This document shows, in pieces, positions 33,493 to 41,813 of a stretch of DNA of 54,780 nt. Location: contig NZ_FZNM01000019.1 of assembly GCF_900188295.1 (NCBI RefSeq), positions 1 to 54,780 on the forward strand, given 5' to 3'. The DNA is from Paracoccus sediminis. GTDB lineage: Bacteria; Pseudomonadota; Alphaproteobacteria; Rhodobacterales; Rhodobacteraceae. The notes under the pieces are model-generated. The model saw only the letters and a list, made by a program, of their open reading frames with translations, did not search any database and was not told the DNA's origin. The first letter of the stretch is position 1, and each line of letters begins with the position of its first letter. Position numbers and translations under genes: made by a program.

Positions 33493-33691
33493 TCGGAGGA
33501 CCGGCCTTCACCTCCAAGGGACGCAGCCGGTAATCGGCCACCTTGTCCCCGAACCACTCCAGGCGCCGCTCGCCCGTGTTCCACTGATACTGCGCGCCAA
33601 CCAGTTGGCCGGTCCTGGTGTCGATGATCTCGGCAATTGCCCGCACGAACAGTCGCTTACCTTTTCCCTTCGCTCCGCTTTGCTTTTCCAT
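33479..33691 (-). CDS. Small basic protein, paralogue B of a convergent pair
   Basis: The 70 residues include RLFVRAIAEIIDTRTGQLVG then YQWNTG and LEWFGDKVADYRLRPL, aligning with paralogue A on the other strand. The two genes converge and their ends overlap by 14 bases. This copy lies just downstream, in reading direction, of the inverted third copy of the hairpin module, as the DUF3768 and ardC genes do behind copies 1 and 2. Confidence 0.62.
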   Translation of the reverse strand: MEKQSGAKGKGKRLFVRAIAEIIDTRTGQLVGAQYQWNTGERRLEWFGDKVADYRLRPLEVKAGPPISRH

Positions 33692-33749
33692 CCGAAACCC
33701 CCTTTTGGCCCGGCTGGAAAGAAATGGAGAGCGCCGGGAAGCTCGCTTC

Positions 33750-34040
33750 CCGGCTTGCCCACCGGCGAGGGCAGGAGGGGGACCCGCGCAAGGTTGCGCG
33801 TAGGGGGCGAGGGGAGGGGGATCACCCGGCCTGCACGGAGCGCGCAGCGCGCAGGAAGGCCGGGGAAACCCCTCGCCCCCGTCAAGCGCGCGGCCTTGCG
33901 TGGGGGAACCAAGCGGTTCCCAAGACGGCCACGCGCCCTTCGCGCATGGCCCACCAGACCGGGGGCGTTCGGCTTGTCCGAATCCCCCCGGAGGCGCGAG
34001 TTTCGCGCCTTTGCCGCGATCCTCGCTCTTGCGGGGATCA
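33750..34040 (-). repeat. Structured non-coding module, copy 3 (inverted, shortened)
   Basis: Read on the minus strand, this matches the promoter-proximal third of copies 1 and 2. It has GGCGCG-AAACT-CGCGCC, TTCGG-ACAAG-CCGAA, CATGCGC-GAAGG-GCGCGTG (one C-G pair replaced by T-G), GGGAACC-GCTT-GGTTCCC, the GGGGTTTCCCC segment and GGTCCCCCTCCTGCCCTCGC. Similarity stops near 33755, before the 70-residue gene. The upstream two thirds are absent because the VirC2-like gene ends at 34046. Confidence 0.72.
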
Positions 34041-34045
34041 CTCCA

Positions 34046-34843
34046 TCAGTAACCGGCATCGGTCAGAAGTTTGTCGAGGAAGTTGGTGAAGCTGTCCCGT
34101 GAATAATGGTTCAGCATCGAGGACAGGATGCCGAAACCCGCCGGATCGAGCCGGGCCTGCATGTCGGCAAACTCGGTTGGCGTGAACCGGAGCCGCGATT
34201 GCAAGCGATAGCCGGCTTCTTCGATGCGGTCCTGATGCACGTCCCCAACCCTGATGGTTTTCAGTTCATCACGGAGCTGCGGCTTCATTTTCTTAAGCGC
34301 GTGCCGCAGCACGGTCGGAGCCGGTTGGCGCGCGATTGCCGCCCACCGCCCCGCCCGTTCGACCAAATCCTTCGGAACCATGATCGAGACGATCACTTCC
34401 ACCGTCTCCACGGCCCCTGCCCCGGCAGCTTTCGGCTGCGGCTCGGCTTTTCTGCCTTTCGGGTGCGCCTCCGTCTGCTGGTCAGGTGCTTCCCCGTTCC
34501 CGGCGTCAGTTGCAGCCTGGACCTTTGTGCTGTGGGCATCCGGCAGTTCGGGCATAAAGGGCGGGCCTGCGTCCGTTCCGACCGCAGCCTTGCCCTGCCG
34601 GTCCGCATCGTCTGGTGCCTCGGGGTGCGCGATAGCGTCCACCGGATCGGGTTCCCCTGCCCTGTCGATCCGAGCCTCTAGGGCCTCACCCGTCTCTGTG
34701 GTTCGGGCCGTTTCCAGCTTTTCCTGGAACTCCTCCGATGCCATCGAAAATGCATTGGGTTTGCGGTTCGCCGGTTTTCCGATAACTTCGGTGAAGGCGT
34801 GATCGCGCTTGAGGATCATGGCGGGTTTCTTGCGCGGTGCCAT
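34046..34843 (-). CDS. VirC2-like conjugation accessory protein
   Basis: The 265-residue protein has a basic N-terminus, a long disordered Pro/Ala/Glu-rich middle (about 50-145) and a folded C-terminal part. That part has VEVIVSIMVPKDLVERAGRW and VLRHALKKMKPQLRDELK (ribbon-helix-helix-like), then RLQSRLRFTPTEFADMQARL with LDPAGFGILSSMLNHYSRDS. This C-terminal layout and the partner gene recall Agrobacterium VirC2, which binds overdrive DNA near the nick site. Its ATG overlaps the stop of the ParA/VirC1-like gene, so the pair is co-translated. The assignment rests on context plus weak similarity. Confidence 0.6.
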   Translation of the reverse strand: MAPRKKPAMILKRDHAFTEVIGKPANRKPNAFSMASEEFQEKLETARTTETGEALEARIDRAGEPDPVDAIAHPEAPDDADRQGKAAVGTDAGPPFMPELPDAHSTKVQAATDAGNGEAPDQQTEAHPKGRKAEPQPKAAGAGAVETVEVIVSIMVPKDLVERAGRWAAIARQPAPTVLRHALKKMKPQLRDELKTIRVGDVHQDRIEEAGYRLQSRLRFTPTEFADMQARLDPAGFGILSSMLNHYSRDSFTNFLDKLLTDAGY

Positions 34844-35568
34844 CAGACCGCCTCCATTCTTCCGGCAATCGCGCCGTCAAGCAGATCGAGAACGGCGTTC
34901 ATTTCCTCCAAGGCGTTCGTTAGATGGTTCTGGATGATGCCCTTTCGGGTTTTGTCGCGAATTGCCCCGAGCAGTCCTTCCCCGTCCGTCTGCTTGTAAG
35001 CTTTCCGTTCTAGGATCGGTTCTTCAATCGTCGGCATCGTCTCCAAGATATGAACAATGGCCTCCCGTTCGGTTGCGCTCGGATCGGGAGTGATGCCGTT
35101 CACGACAATACGGTATTCAGGAACATCGCCGGGATCAGATACGCGCCCTTTCAGACGTTCGTGCCAGACCAGGGTTTCCATTGTTTCCGTGTAGTCGTTC
35201 CGGCCAGGCCGGATCGGCGCCACGATCAGATGCGATTGCGTCACCACATCGTCCAAGGCTTCGCTCGCGCCGCCGAACGTGTCGATCAGGACGAGGTGAT
35301 CGTGCGGCGGTTCTGCGTAGATAGCATCGAGCCGTGCAGTGATTTCGGCGGGGTCATAGGTGTGGATCACCTCGGCCTGATCGCTCCAGTTGCCGAGCCT
35401 CACGGCAACCTTCATCCAACCGTAGATACCTTGGCTGCTGTCCGTGTCGAACACCGTCACTCGCTCCCCTCGCGCGACGGCGGCGCTTGCCAGTCCGCGT
35501 ACCAGGGTCGATTTTCCGCACCCCCCTTTCCGGTTGATCACTGAGATTACTCGCACACCCTTGCCCAT
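34843..35568 (-). CDS. ParA/VirC1-like ATPase
   Basis: The 241-residue protein has a deviant Walker A (INRKGGCGKSTLVRGLASAA), then VTVFDTDSSQGIYGWM and HLVLIDTFGGASEALDDVV (switch II, Walker B-like). VirC1 and ParA share this fold. VirC1 helps bring the relaxosome to the cell pole and the VirD4 receptor, and enhances T-strand formation. The next gene looks VirC2-like and the relaxase lies across the intergenic region. No ParB gene is beside it, so a VirC1 role is favoured over plasmid partition. Its promoter is in the AT-rich DNA upstream (35569 on). Confidence 0.82.
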   Translation of the reverse strand: MGKGVRVISVINRKGGCGKSTLVRGLASAAVARGERVTVFDTDSSQGIYGWMKVAVRLGNWSDQAEVIHTYDPAEITARLDAIYAEPPHDHLVLIDTFGGASEALDDVVTQSHLIVAPIRPGRNDYTETMETLVWHERLKGRVSDPGDVPEYRIVVNGITPDPSATEREAIVHILETMPTIEEPILERKAYKQTDGEGLLGAIRDKTRKGIIQNHLTNALEEMNAVLDLLDGAIAGRMEAV

Positions 35569-36303
35569 AGTCCTGTCCCTTTGCAGTTTCGTGGCCGCGT
35601 CACACTTAACGGCAGTCGCCTTGCCTCACTGTATAGCAGTTAAGGAGCATCGGTGAAGGACCGTTGCCTTGAACCGATGCATTGCCGACGATCTGTGTCG
35701 ATGCTGCATCGATGGTATGCCACGTTGATGGATATAATGTGTGTATTACCGAATATATATTGCTATGAAAAATCGACATATTGTCACGTCAAAACACTAT
35801 CACACTGACATAGTGTCACGTCGAAGATGTGTTGTGTCTCATCAGCGTCACTATGAATTATTGTATTTTTGAAGAACGTTGCGGTGTCGTTCCGACTACT
35901 TGTTGATCTGAAATTCTGCTTCGCAGCGATTCTGTCGATCTGATGAGCTGATCATCTGATCCTATGAAGTTTTGTCACTACGAGTCATCGTTGCAGTTCC
36001 AGACTCTGAGCTGCTCTTAGAGCGGCAAAGATGTGCTTCCCTTAGGTCTGGGCCGCCAGCGAGAGGTCCAAGCCTTCTCCTGTGCAACAGAGGCATTCAC
36101 GCGGGCATACAGAAGCGGACAGCCCTTGGGTCCGCGTCAACTTTTGCCATTTCTCACCTGACGGTTCCGCAGCGCGGCCTTATCGTAGGATCGGTCCTGT
36201 CTTGGCGGCGAGGTCGGGATAGCGGTTGACGGAGGGAGCGAAAAAGCGAAGGGTGGAAGTGGCAGGAACTGCCAAATGTTTACAAAGCTGAATCAGGTGG
36301 CCC
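35569..36303. other. Probable oriT and control region
   Basis: This 735-base gap separates the minus-strand VirC1/VirC2-like genes from the plus-strand relaxosome and relaxase genes, the standard place for oriT. Its first half (35640-35990) is AT-rich and full of short repeats, unlike the rest of the window. No convincing gene was found in it. I could not pick a single nick sequence; weak candidates are TGATCCTAT (about 35958) and GGTCCTGTC (about 36193), both carrying part of a VirD2/TraI-type ATCCTG core. Confidence 0.55.
35782..35822. repeat. TGTCACGTC direct repeats around a 7-bp dyad
   Basis: TGTCACGTC occurs at 35782-35790 and 35814-35822. Between and overlapping lies ACACTAT (35794-35800), nine bases, ATAGTGT (35810-35816). 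The spacing suggests an operator or relaxosome binding site just upstream of the VirC1-like gene. The TGTCAC core is also the half-site motif next to the resolvase at 3.0 kb. Confidence 0.5.
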
Positions 36304-36852
36304 TTGACCCGTCAGAGACTCACTCCTTCCAAGCGCGATGAGGCGATCCGCCGCTTGCGGGCAGGCGGGACCGCCCAAACCGTCGCGGATGCCGTAGGGG
36401 CGTCAAAGGACACGATTGCCAAGGTGCGGCAGCACGAGGTTCGCAGCCGCGACAGTGCCACCACAGACGGCAAGCCGGTGTCGGCGCGGCTGACCCCGGC
36501 CGAGATCGAGCAGTTGGAGTGGCTGAAAGCCCGCTTCGGATTCGGCTCCAACTCCGATGCAATCCGCGCCCTGGTGCGCGCAGCGTCGGGGATGCTGGAG
36601 TTCGATCCGGTGACGGCCGAAAAACTGGACGAGGTTCGGGGCGATCTGCGCAAGATTGGAGTCAACGTGAACCAGATCGCGATGGCATCGAACCGGGGCC
36701 GGATCGACTTGGCGCGGCAGGAGTGGCAGGCGGTTGACGAGCTGCGGCGCGCGTTTCCACGAGTGGAGGGCTACCTGCGGGCGGTGGTGAACGAGCAGCG
36801 GCGGCGCGGGACGCGGCTGTTCCAGAAGTTCATCGAGGCCGGACGTGGCTGA
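36304..36852 (+). CDS. MobC/VirD1-like relaxosome accessory protein
   Basis: A TTG start at 36304 gives 182 residues. The N-terminal helix-turn-helix is GTAQTVADAVGASKDTIAKV. A ribbon-helix-helix-like segment follows (VSARLTPAEIEQLEWLKARF, NSDAIRALVRAA). The MobC signature LRKIGVNVNQIAMASNRG is at about residues 117-135. Such proteins bind oriT and help the relaxase melt the nick site. It overlaps the relaxase start by eight bases, so the two are made together. The fusion of a helix-turn-helix to the MobC part is longer than usual MobC. Confidence 0.75.
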   Translation: MTRQRLTPSKRDEAIRRLRAGGTAQTVADAVGASKDTIAKVRQHEVRSRDSATTDGKPVSARLTPAEIEQLEWLKARFGFGSNSDAIRALVRAASGMLEFDPVTAEKLDEVRGDLRKIGVNVNQIAMASNRGRIDLARQEWQAVDELRRAFPRVEGYLRAVVNEQRRRGTRLFQKFIEAGRG

Positions 36853-38695
36853 TCTGGCCGATGACCTGATCGGTGAAATCCGCCTCGGCCGGGGCGGAGG
36901 TGGGCGATTCAGGAACACCACCTTCGGCAAGGCGCGGCGGGATAGGGCAGGGGGGTCGCTGTTTTCCGCACGGGCGCGCAACCTGTGGCGGGTCGGGCAG
37001 GGGTCGAACGCCGCAGTCCTGAAAAAGATCAGTCAGGGCGGCACCCATACTGGCGCGCAACTGGCCGCGCAGTTCGACTATCTGTTCGGCAAGTCGGAAG
37101 CGGTGTTCGGCAACGCGGTTGAACTTGAGTGGGGCGCGCGGTCGCTTACCGACGTGCAGCGCAACGATATGGCACTTGATTGGGAGGATGCGTGGTCGGG
37201 AGAACCGAAGAACGGCCATACCACGCATCTGCTGCTGTCGTTTCCGGCCGATCTGTCTGCCAAGAGGGCGCTGCGGATCGCAGAGGATTGGGCCTTCGAG
37301 ATGTTCCAGTCGGGCACTCATGTTGACGACCAGTGGTCCTATGTCGCGGCGCTTCACACTGACAGGGCGCATCCGCATGTCCACATCGTTCTGAACAATC
37401 GCGGGCTGCACAACGACGAGTGGTTCTACATCGCCCGCGACAACGTGTTCTGCCTCGACATGATGAAGGAGCGCCTGGTCGAGTTGGCCGCTGACATGGG
37501 GGTGGAACTGGATGCGTCCTCGCGGCTAGAGCGGGGCATCCTGACCTATGGCCCTACCCGTGCCGAGATCGAGGGCGCGGCGCGCGAGAAGCGGGCGGTC
37601 CACGAGCGCAAGCTGCATGACAAGGCGCTTGAGGACGGCCTTGCGGTGGTGGAACAGAGTGCCGCCACATTGCGGATGCTGGCCTCGATTGCCTCGCTTT
37701 CCCGTCTAAAGGACGTGGCGCTTCGCATGGAGCGGGCGGCCGAGATTCTTGAGGCGGGCGGTATTTTGACCCCGAAAGCCCTGGAGATTGAAAACATGGA
37801 CCTTGAAAAAGCCGAAAGCCGGAAGGAACTGGACCGCGTGTTCACATCCTGGCTGGACAATGCCGAGCGCGAGATTTCCACGCTCGACCCCGCCGACCGG
37901 CGCGAAATGCGGCACGAATTGGCCGAGGTTACGACCGAAATCATGCGCGACCTGGGCGATGCGCGCGGGGCCGAGTTGGTGCAGCGTGCGCCCCGTTCCG
38001 AGCTATACAAGACGCAAGTTCTGGACGACGAAATCCGGCGTGGCAAGGTGACGATGGATTTGAGCGAGGACGCCGCCCGCGAGGTCAAATCCGCCGTGTT
38101 CGAGGCCGGCGAAGCCATCGGCATCGACCGGGAGACGATGGAGCGCCGACTGGAGCATCCGGCCGCGAACGCCTGGCAGGAGCGCGAATGGGTAAAGCAG
38201 GATCTTAACGCTGTCTCAAAGGCGCGGGGTTTCGATCTGGACCGCGAGGACGAGCGCCACGCCGCCGCCGATCTGGTGGACCGTTTCTATGCCACCGCCG
38301 CCAAGACGCTCAACAACGCCCTTGAGATTGACCACAGCCACGAGAAAGACCGCCTGACGCGGACGCTGGAATCGTTGACCGAGGTTCATCGCCAGCACGG
38401 CCGCGTCGAGTTCGAGCATGAGGATCACGCCGAACGCTTCGCCAACGATCTGAAGGAGCGTTACGGGGAAAAGGTGGTCGAGCAGATCGCCGCCGGCGAC
38501 GACCGGGCGCTTGCGCTCGACTTCCCCGAGCCGGGGCAGCGGCGCGAAATCTCGAAGGCGCTTGTCGTGGCCGCGGAGAGCCACGAGAGCATCGGCCTGA
38601 CCATGCGGCAGGTGGAGCTTGCCAAGGAACGGCTGCACGAGCGCGACACGCCTGAGCATGAACTGCGCCGCAAAGATCACGACCTGGAGCTGTAG
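36845..38695 (+). CDS. Relaxase (MOBP/MOBQ, VirD2-like)
   Basis: A GTG start gives 616 residues. The relaxase domain (about 40-240) has a tyrosine in QLAAQFDYLFGKSEA (Y80, likely nucleophile). The metal-binding triad motif HTDRAHPHVHIVLNNRG has H171, H176, H178 and H180. A Gly/Arg-rich N-terminal tail precedes the domain. The C-terminal 370 residues are helical and charged and probably bind the coupling protein. Relaxases nick oriT and stay covalently bound to the 5' end of the transferred strand. The upstream gene overlaps it and the coupling protein follows after 11 bases, forming one mobilisation operon. Confidence 0.9.
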   Translation: MADLADDLIGEIRLGRGGGGRFRNTTFGKARRDRAGGSLFSARARNLWRVGQGSNAAVLKKISQGGTHTGAQLAAQFDYLFGKSEAVFGNAVELEWGARSLTDVQRNDMALDWEDAWSGEPKNGHTTHLLLSFPADLSAKRALRIAEDWAFEMFQSGTHVDDQWSYVAALHTDRAHPHVHIVLNNRGLHNDEWFYIARDNVFCLDMMKERLVELAADMGVELDASSRLERGILTYGPTRAEIEGAAREKRAVHERKLHDKALEDGLAVVEQSAATLRMLASIASLSRLKDVALRMERAAEILEAGGILTPKALEIENMDLEKAESRKELDRVFTSWLDNAEREISTLDPADRREMRHELAEVTTEIMRDLGDARGAELVQRAPRSELYKTQVLDDEIRRGKVTMDLSEDAAREVKSAVFEAGEAIGIDRETMERRLEHPAANAWQEREWVKQDLNAVSKARGFDLDREDERHAAADLVDRFYATAAKTLNNALEIDHSHEKDRLTRTLESLTEVHRQHGRVEFEHEDHAERFANDLKERYGEKVVEQIAAGDDRALALDFPEPGQRREISKALVVAAESHESIGLTMRQVELAKERLHERDTPEHELRRKDHDLEL

Positions 38696-38706
38696 GAGGA
38701 GGGCCA

Positions 38707-40818
38707 ATGAACCGCATGAGCGTCGCCATCCCGGCGGGCCTGATCGCCGGGGCCTTCGTCGGCTTGATGATCGGGGGCCTCTGGCTGCAATGGCAGCTCG
38801 GGACCAACATGAACGCGGGCAACCCGTTCATCCTGGTAACGGACTTTCCCGGCTTATCCGGGCTGCGCCAAGATCCGTGGCGCACCGCCTATTTGATTGT
38901 CGTGGGCGGGTCAGTCTTTCTGGCGCTTGTGGCGCTCGTGTTCAGTTTCACCCACCGGCTGACCACCTACGGCAAGGCTCATTTTCAGACCAAGGGCGAG
39001 GTCAGGAAAAGCGGGCTTCTGATGCCCATGGGGGCGGGTCTGGTGTTCGGCAAGTTCGGCAAGCCGGCGAGAAAGAACAGGACCGGGCGCTTCGTCTGCG
39101 GCGGCTATGACCAGTTCCCGCACGCTCTGATCGCAGCCCCGACCCGCTCGGGCAAGGGCGTAGGCTATGTCATTCCCAATGTGCTGCTGTTCCCCGGTTC
39201 CTGTGTCGTGATGGACGTAAAAGGGGACATCTTCGAGGCCACGTCCCGACACCGGCTGGCGCAGGGCGACGCGGTGTTTCGCTTTGCGCCCTTCGACTTC
39301 GAGAACCCGACGCATCGCTACAACCCGCTCGAACGGATTGCCGGGATCACGGATACCGACCAGCGGTTCACCGAACTGTCCAAGCTCGCCAGCTACTTCC
39401 TGACGCCCAAGAATGAGAAGGGCGGGGCTTCCGATTTCATTGTGGGCGCGCGGCAGCTTTTCGTTGCGGCTGGGATGCTCGCCATCGAGCGCAAGACGCC
39501 GACCATCGGCGCGATCAGTCGCATCCTGTTCGGCAGCGGAAACAAAGAGAAGGCTTACCAGAAGTTTTCGGTCGAGATGCAGCACGAACAGTCCGCTACG
39601 ATCTTTCTCAACTTCTCAGGCTATTCGGATCGCACCCTGTCGTCCTATTCCTCGGTGCTGGATGGGGCTGGGCTTGGTCTGTGGCTCAACCCGCGCATTG
39701 ACAAGGTGACGAGCGCCAACGACTTTTCCTGGGACGACATTCGCCGCGCGCCGCACTCGATCTATATTGTCGCCAACTCTGACGACATTCCGACGCTGGC
39801 GCCGCTCTTGCGGCTGATGTTTGGGGAGCTGATCGCCACCATGCGCGCCCGGATCCCCGATCCGCGGCTTGAGCCGTGGCCGGTGCAGATCATCCTCGAC
39901 GAATTTGACCAGCTCGGCCATATGCCGATCATCGTGCAGTCCTTGAAGCAACTCGCTGGACATGGTGCGCGGGTGTCGATCATCACGCAATCCGTTCCGG
40001 GGCTTGAAAGCATCTACACGGAGAACGAACGGCTTTCCATCGAGTCCGCAGCGGGCATGAAGCTATACATCGCCCCCAACGAGAAAAAGACCGCCGGGGA
40101 AGTGTCCGAGGCGCTTGGCAAGACCACCCGCCTGTCCCTCAGCGACAGCTATTCGCAGGACGCGCAGGGCATCCTGAAACGCTCGATTTCGCGACGCAAC
40201 GAGGAACGGCCGCTGCTGACACCTGACGAGGTTCGCAAGCTCGACCCGAACAAGATCATCCTGATCCCCGAACGGCAGAACCCGATCCTGGTGGACCGGA
40301 TCGTTTATTACCAGGATCCCTATTTCAAAACCATCTTTGACGCGCAGAAGGGACCGCTGCCCTATCCCGACTCCATGCGGGCCGAACTGGACGAGTTGAA
40401 GGCCAAGGTCACGTCGCTGCAACAAGCGAAAGTAGCCTATCCTCCGGCAGAGAACGCGCGCAAGGACGAGCAAGGAAAGAAGGACAAAGCTGCGGAACAA
40501 CCAGAGCCGCCGCTAGCCCGCGAGGTCGCGGAAGAAGAACACAAGGCAAAGGTCGAGAAGGTCGCCGCTGAGGAAGGCGCGGCCCAGGAGGCCGAGGCAC
40601 CCGGCAGCAAACCGGCGGCACTTCCTGCTGACAGTACCGGGCAGTCCGTGGCCGGATCATCGAAAAAGCCGACGCTCGCGCGTGACGTGGCAGAAGAACG
40701 ACGTGGCGAACATGACAACCGGAGCGACGAGGCCGTGAAGGAAGCCATCAAGAAGAAGGCCCAGTCCAAGATGGACGAGTTTGACGCGCGGCTATTTAGC
40801 AAGAAGAAAGCGGCCTAG
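38707..40818 (+). CDS. virD4: VirD4/TraG-type coupling protein
   Basis: The 703-residue protein has two N-terminal membrane segments (about 6-28 and 60-82). Walker A follows in IAAPTRSGKGVGYVIP (about 142-157), with VVMDVKGDIFEATS, RYNPLERIAGITD, and Walker B VQIILDEFDQLGHMPI with ITQSVPGLESIY. These are all standard T4SS coupling-ATPase marks. The last 130 residues are Lys/Glu/Ala-rich and probably disordered, with REVAEEEHKAKVE-like repeats. It recruits the relaxase-DNA complex to the VirB channel at the inner membrane. Its TAG stop overlaps that of convergent virB11 through CTAG. Confidence 0.95.
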   Translation: MNRMSVAIPAGLIAGAFVGLMIGGLWLQWQLGTNMNAGNPFILVTDFPGLSGLRQDPWRTAYLIVVGGSVFLALVALVFSFTHRLTTYGKAHFQTKGEVRKSGLLMPMGAGLVFGKFGKPARKNRTGRFVCGGYDQFPHALIAAPTRSGKGVGYVIPNVLLFPGSCVVMDVKGDIFEATSRHRLAQGDAVFRFAPFDFENPTHRYNPLERIAGITDTDQRFTELSKLASYFLTPKNEKGGASDFIVGARQLFVAAGMLAIERKTPTIGAISRILFGSGNKEKAYQKFSVEMQHEQSATIFLNFSGYSDRTLSSYSSVLDGAGLGLWLNPRIDKVTSANDFSWDDIRRAPHSIYIVANSDDIPTLAPLLRLMFGELIATMRARIPDPRLEPWPVQIILDEFDQLGHMPIIVQSLKQLAGHGARVSIITQSVPGLESIYTENERLSIESAAGMKLYIAPNEKKTAGEVSEALGKTTRLSLSDSYSQDAQGILKRSISRRNEERPLLTPDEVRKLDPNKIILIPERQNPILVDRIVYYQDPYFKTIFDAQKGPLPYPDSMRAELDELKAKVTSLQQAKVAYPPAENARKDEQGKKDKAAEQPEPPLAREVAEEEHKAKVEKVAAEEGAAQEAEAPGSKPAALPADSTGQSVAGSSKKPTLARDVAEERRGEHDNRSDEAVKEAIKKKAQSKMDEFDARLFSKKKAA

Positions 40819-41813
40819 CCGCTTTCCCCATCAAGCGCGGGAAAGTAGGTTTCTAAAATCCCGCGATCCTCTCCCATGCGGCCGGTCTGCACAATCACGT
40901 CGATGGATTCGCGCACATAGTCCCGGATTTCCGCGAGCGTCAGCGGCATCCCCGCCCGCATCACCAGAAAGGCCAGCCGGTTGACCGCCTTGCGAGCGGT
41001 CGTGGCATGGATGGTGGTGAAGCTCCCCTCGTGGCCGGTGTTGATGGCTTCCAGGAAAGTGACAGCTTCGACACCTCGCAACTCGCCCAGGATGATCCGG
41101 TCGGGACGCAGGCGCAGGGTCATTTCCAGAAGCTTGTCGGCCGCGCGGGCGGAGGCTTCAACCCGTTCGGCAATCAGGCTCACCACGTTCGCTTGCGCGG
41201 GCAGCAGCTCGGCCGAGTCCTCGATCAGCACCAGGCGATGCCATTCCTCCACCATCCAGAGCAGGCGTCGGGCCAACTCGGTCTTGCCCGAGGACGTGCC
41301 CCCCGAGATCACGATATTCATGCGCGCCTCGATGCAGGCGCGCATGAACTCGTCGGGATCTTGTCCTTTAATTGCCATCTGACGGATCATGCGCAGCCGT
41401 TCCAGCCGCTCAGCTTCCAGCGAAACCGTCTGATCGCGCAGGAAGCGGAAGTGCTTGGGCGCTTCTCCTGCGGGCCTGCGACGGAACACTCGGAAGGTGA
41501 TCGTGGTACCACCAGCAGAAGCCGGCGGGATGATGGCCTGGCAGCGCAGGGTGGCTCCGGCATAATCCACCGTGGTCGAGATCGCGGGCAGGGTATCGGT
41601 CAGCGTCAGGCGTTGCTTGTTGGCAATGAGGCCCGCCAGATCCTTGACCTCGACGGGCGAGAGCGCCACATCCGAGAGCGACATGGCGCTGTCGCCCGCG
41701 CGCTCCACCCACACCCGCCCATCGCTGTTGATCGCCAGTTCAATCGTGCTGTCCGCCTCGATCAGCGGGCGCAGGACGCGGAGCTTGCTTTCCAGATGCC
41801 CAAGCGCCGCCAT
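40815..41813 (-). CDS. virB11: VirB11 traffic ATPase
   Basis: The 332-residue hexameric ATPase family protein has an N-terminal domain (about 1-145). Walker A is in VISGGTSSGKTELARRLLW, with an Asp box HRLVLIEDSAELLP, Walker B-like RPDRIILGELRGVEAVTFLE and a His box HEGSFTTIHATTARKAVNRL. It powers pilus biogenesis and DNA transfer at the cytoplasmic face. It is the last gene of the minus-strand virB operon, and its ATG overlaps the virB10 stop (TGATG). Confidence 0.95.
   Translation of the reverse strand: MAALGHLESKLRVLRPLIEADSTIELAINSDGRVWVERAGDSAMSLSDVALSPVEVKDLAGLIANKQRLTLTDTLPAISTTVDYAGATLRCQAIIPPASAGGTTITFRVFRRRPAGEAPKHFRFLRDQTVSLEAERLERLRMIRQMAIKGQDPDEFMRACIEARMNIVISGGTSSGKTELARRLLWMVEEWHRLVLIEDSAELLPAQANVVSLIAERVEASARAADKLLEMTLRLRPDRIILGELRGVEAVTFLEAINTGHEGSFTTIHATTARKAVNRLAFLVMRAGMPLTLAEIRDYVRESIDVIVQTGRMGEDRGILETYFPALDGESG

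Noticed and set aside
34843..35568. ParA-like gene as the plasmid partition ATPase
   Set aside because: There is no ParB neighbour, the next gene looks VirC2-like, and the relaxase genes lie across the gap; a VirC1 role fits better.
35972..36229. 85-residue frame inside the probable oriT region
   Set aside because: Weak composition and no ribosome site; the region is better explained as control DNA.
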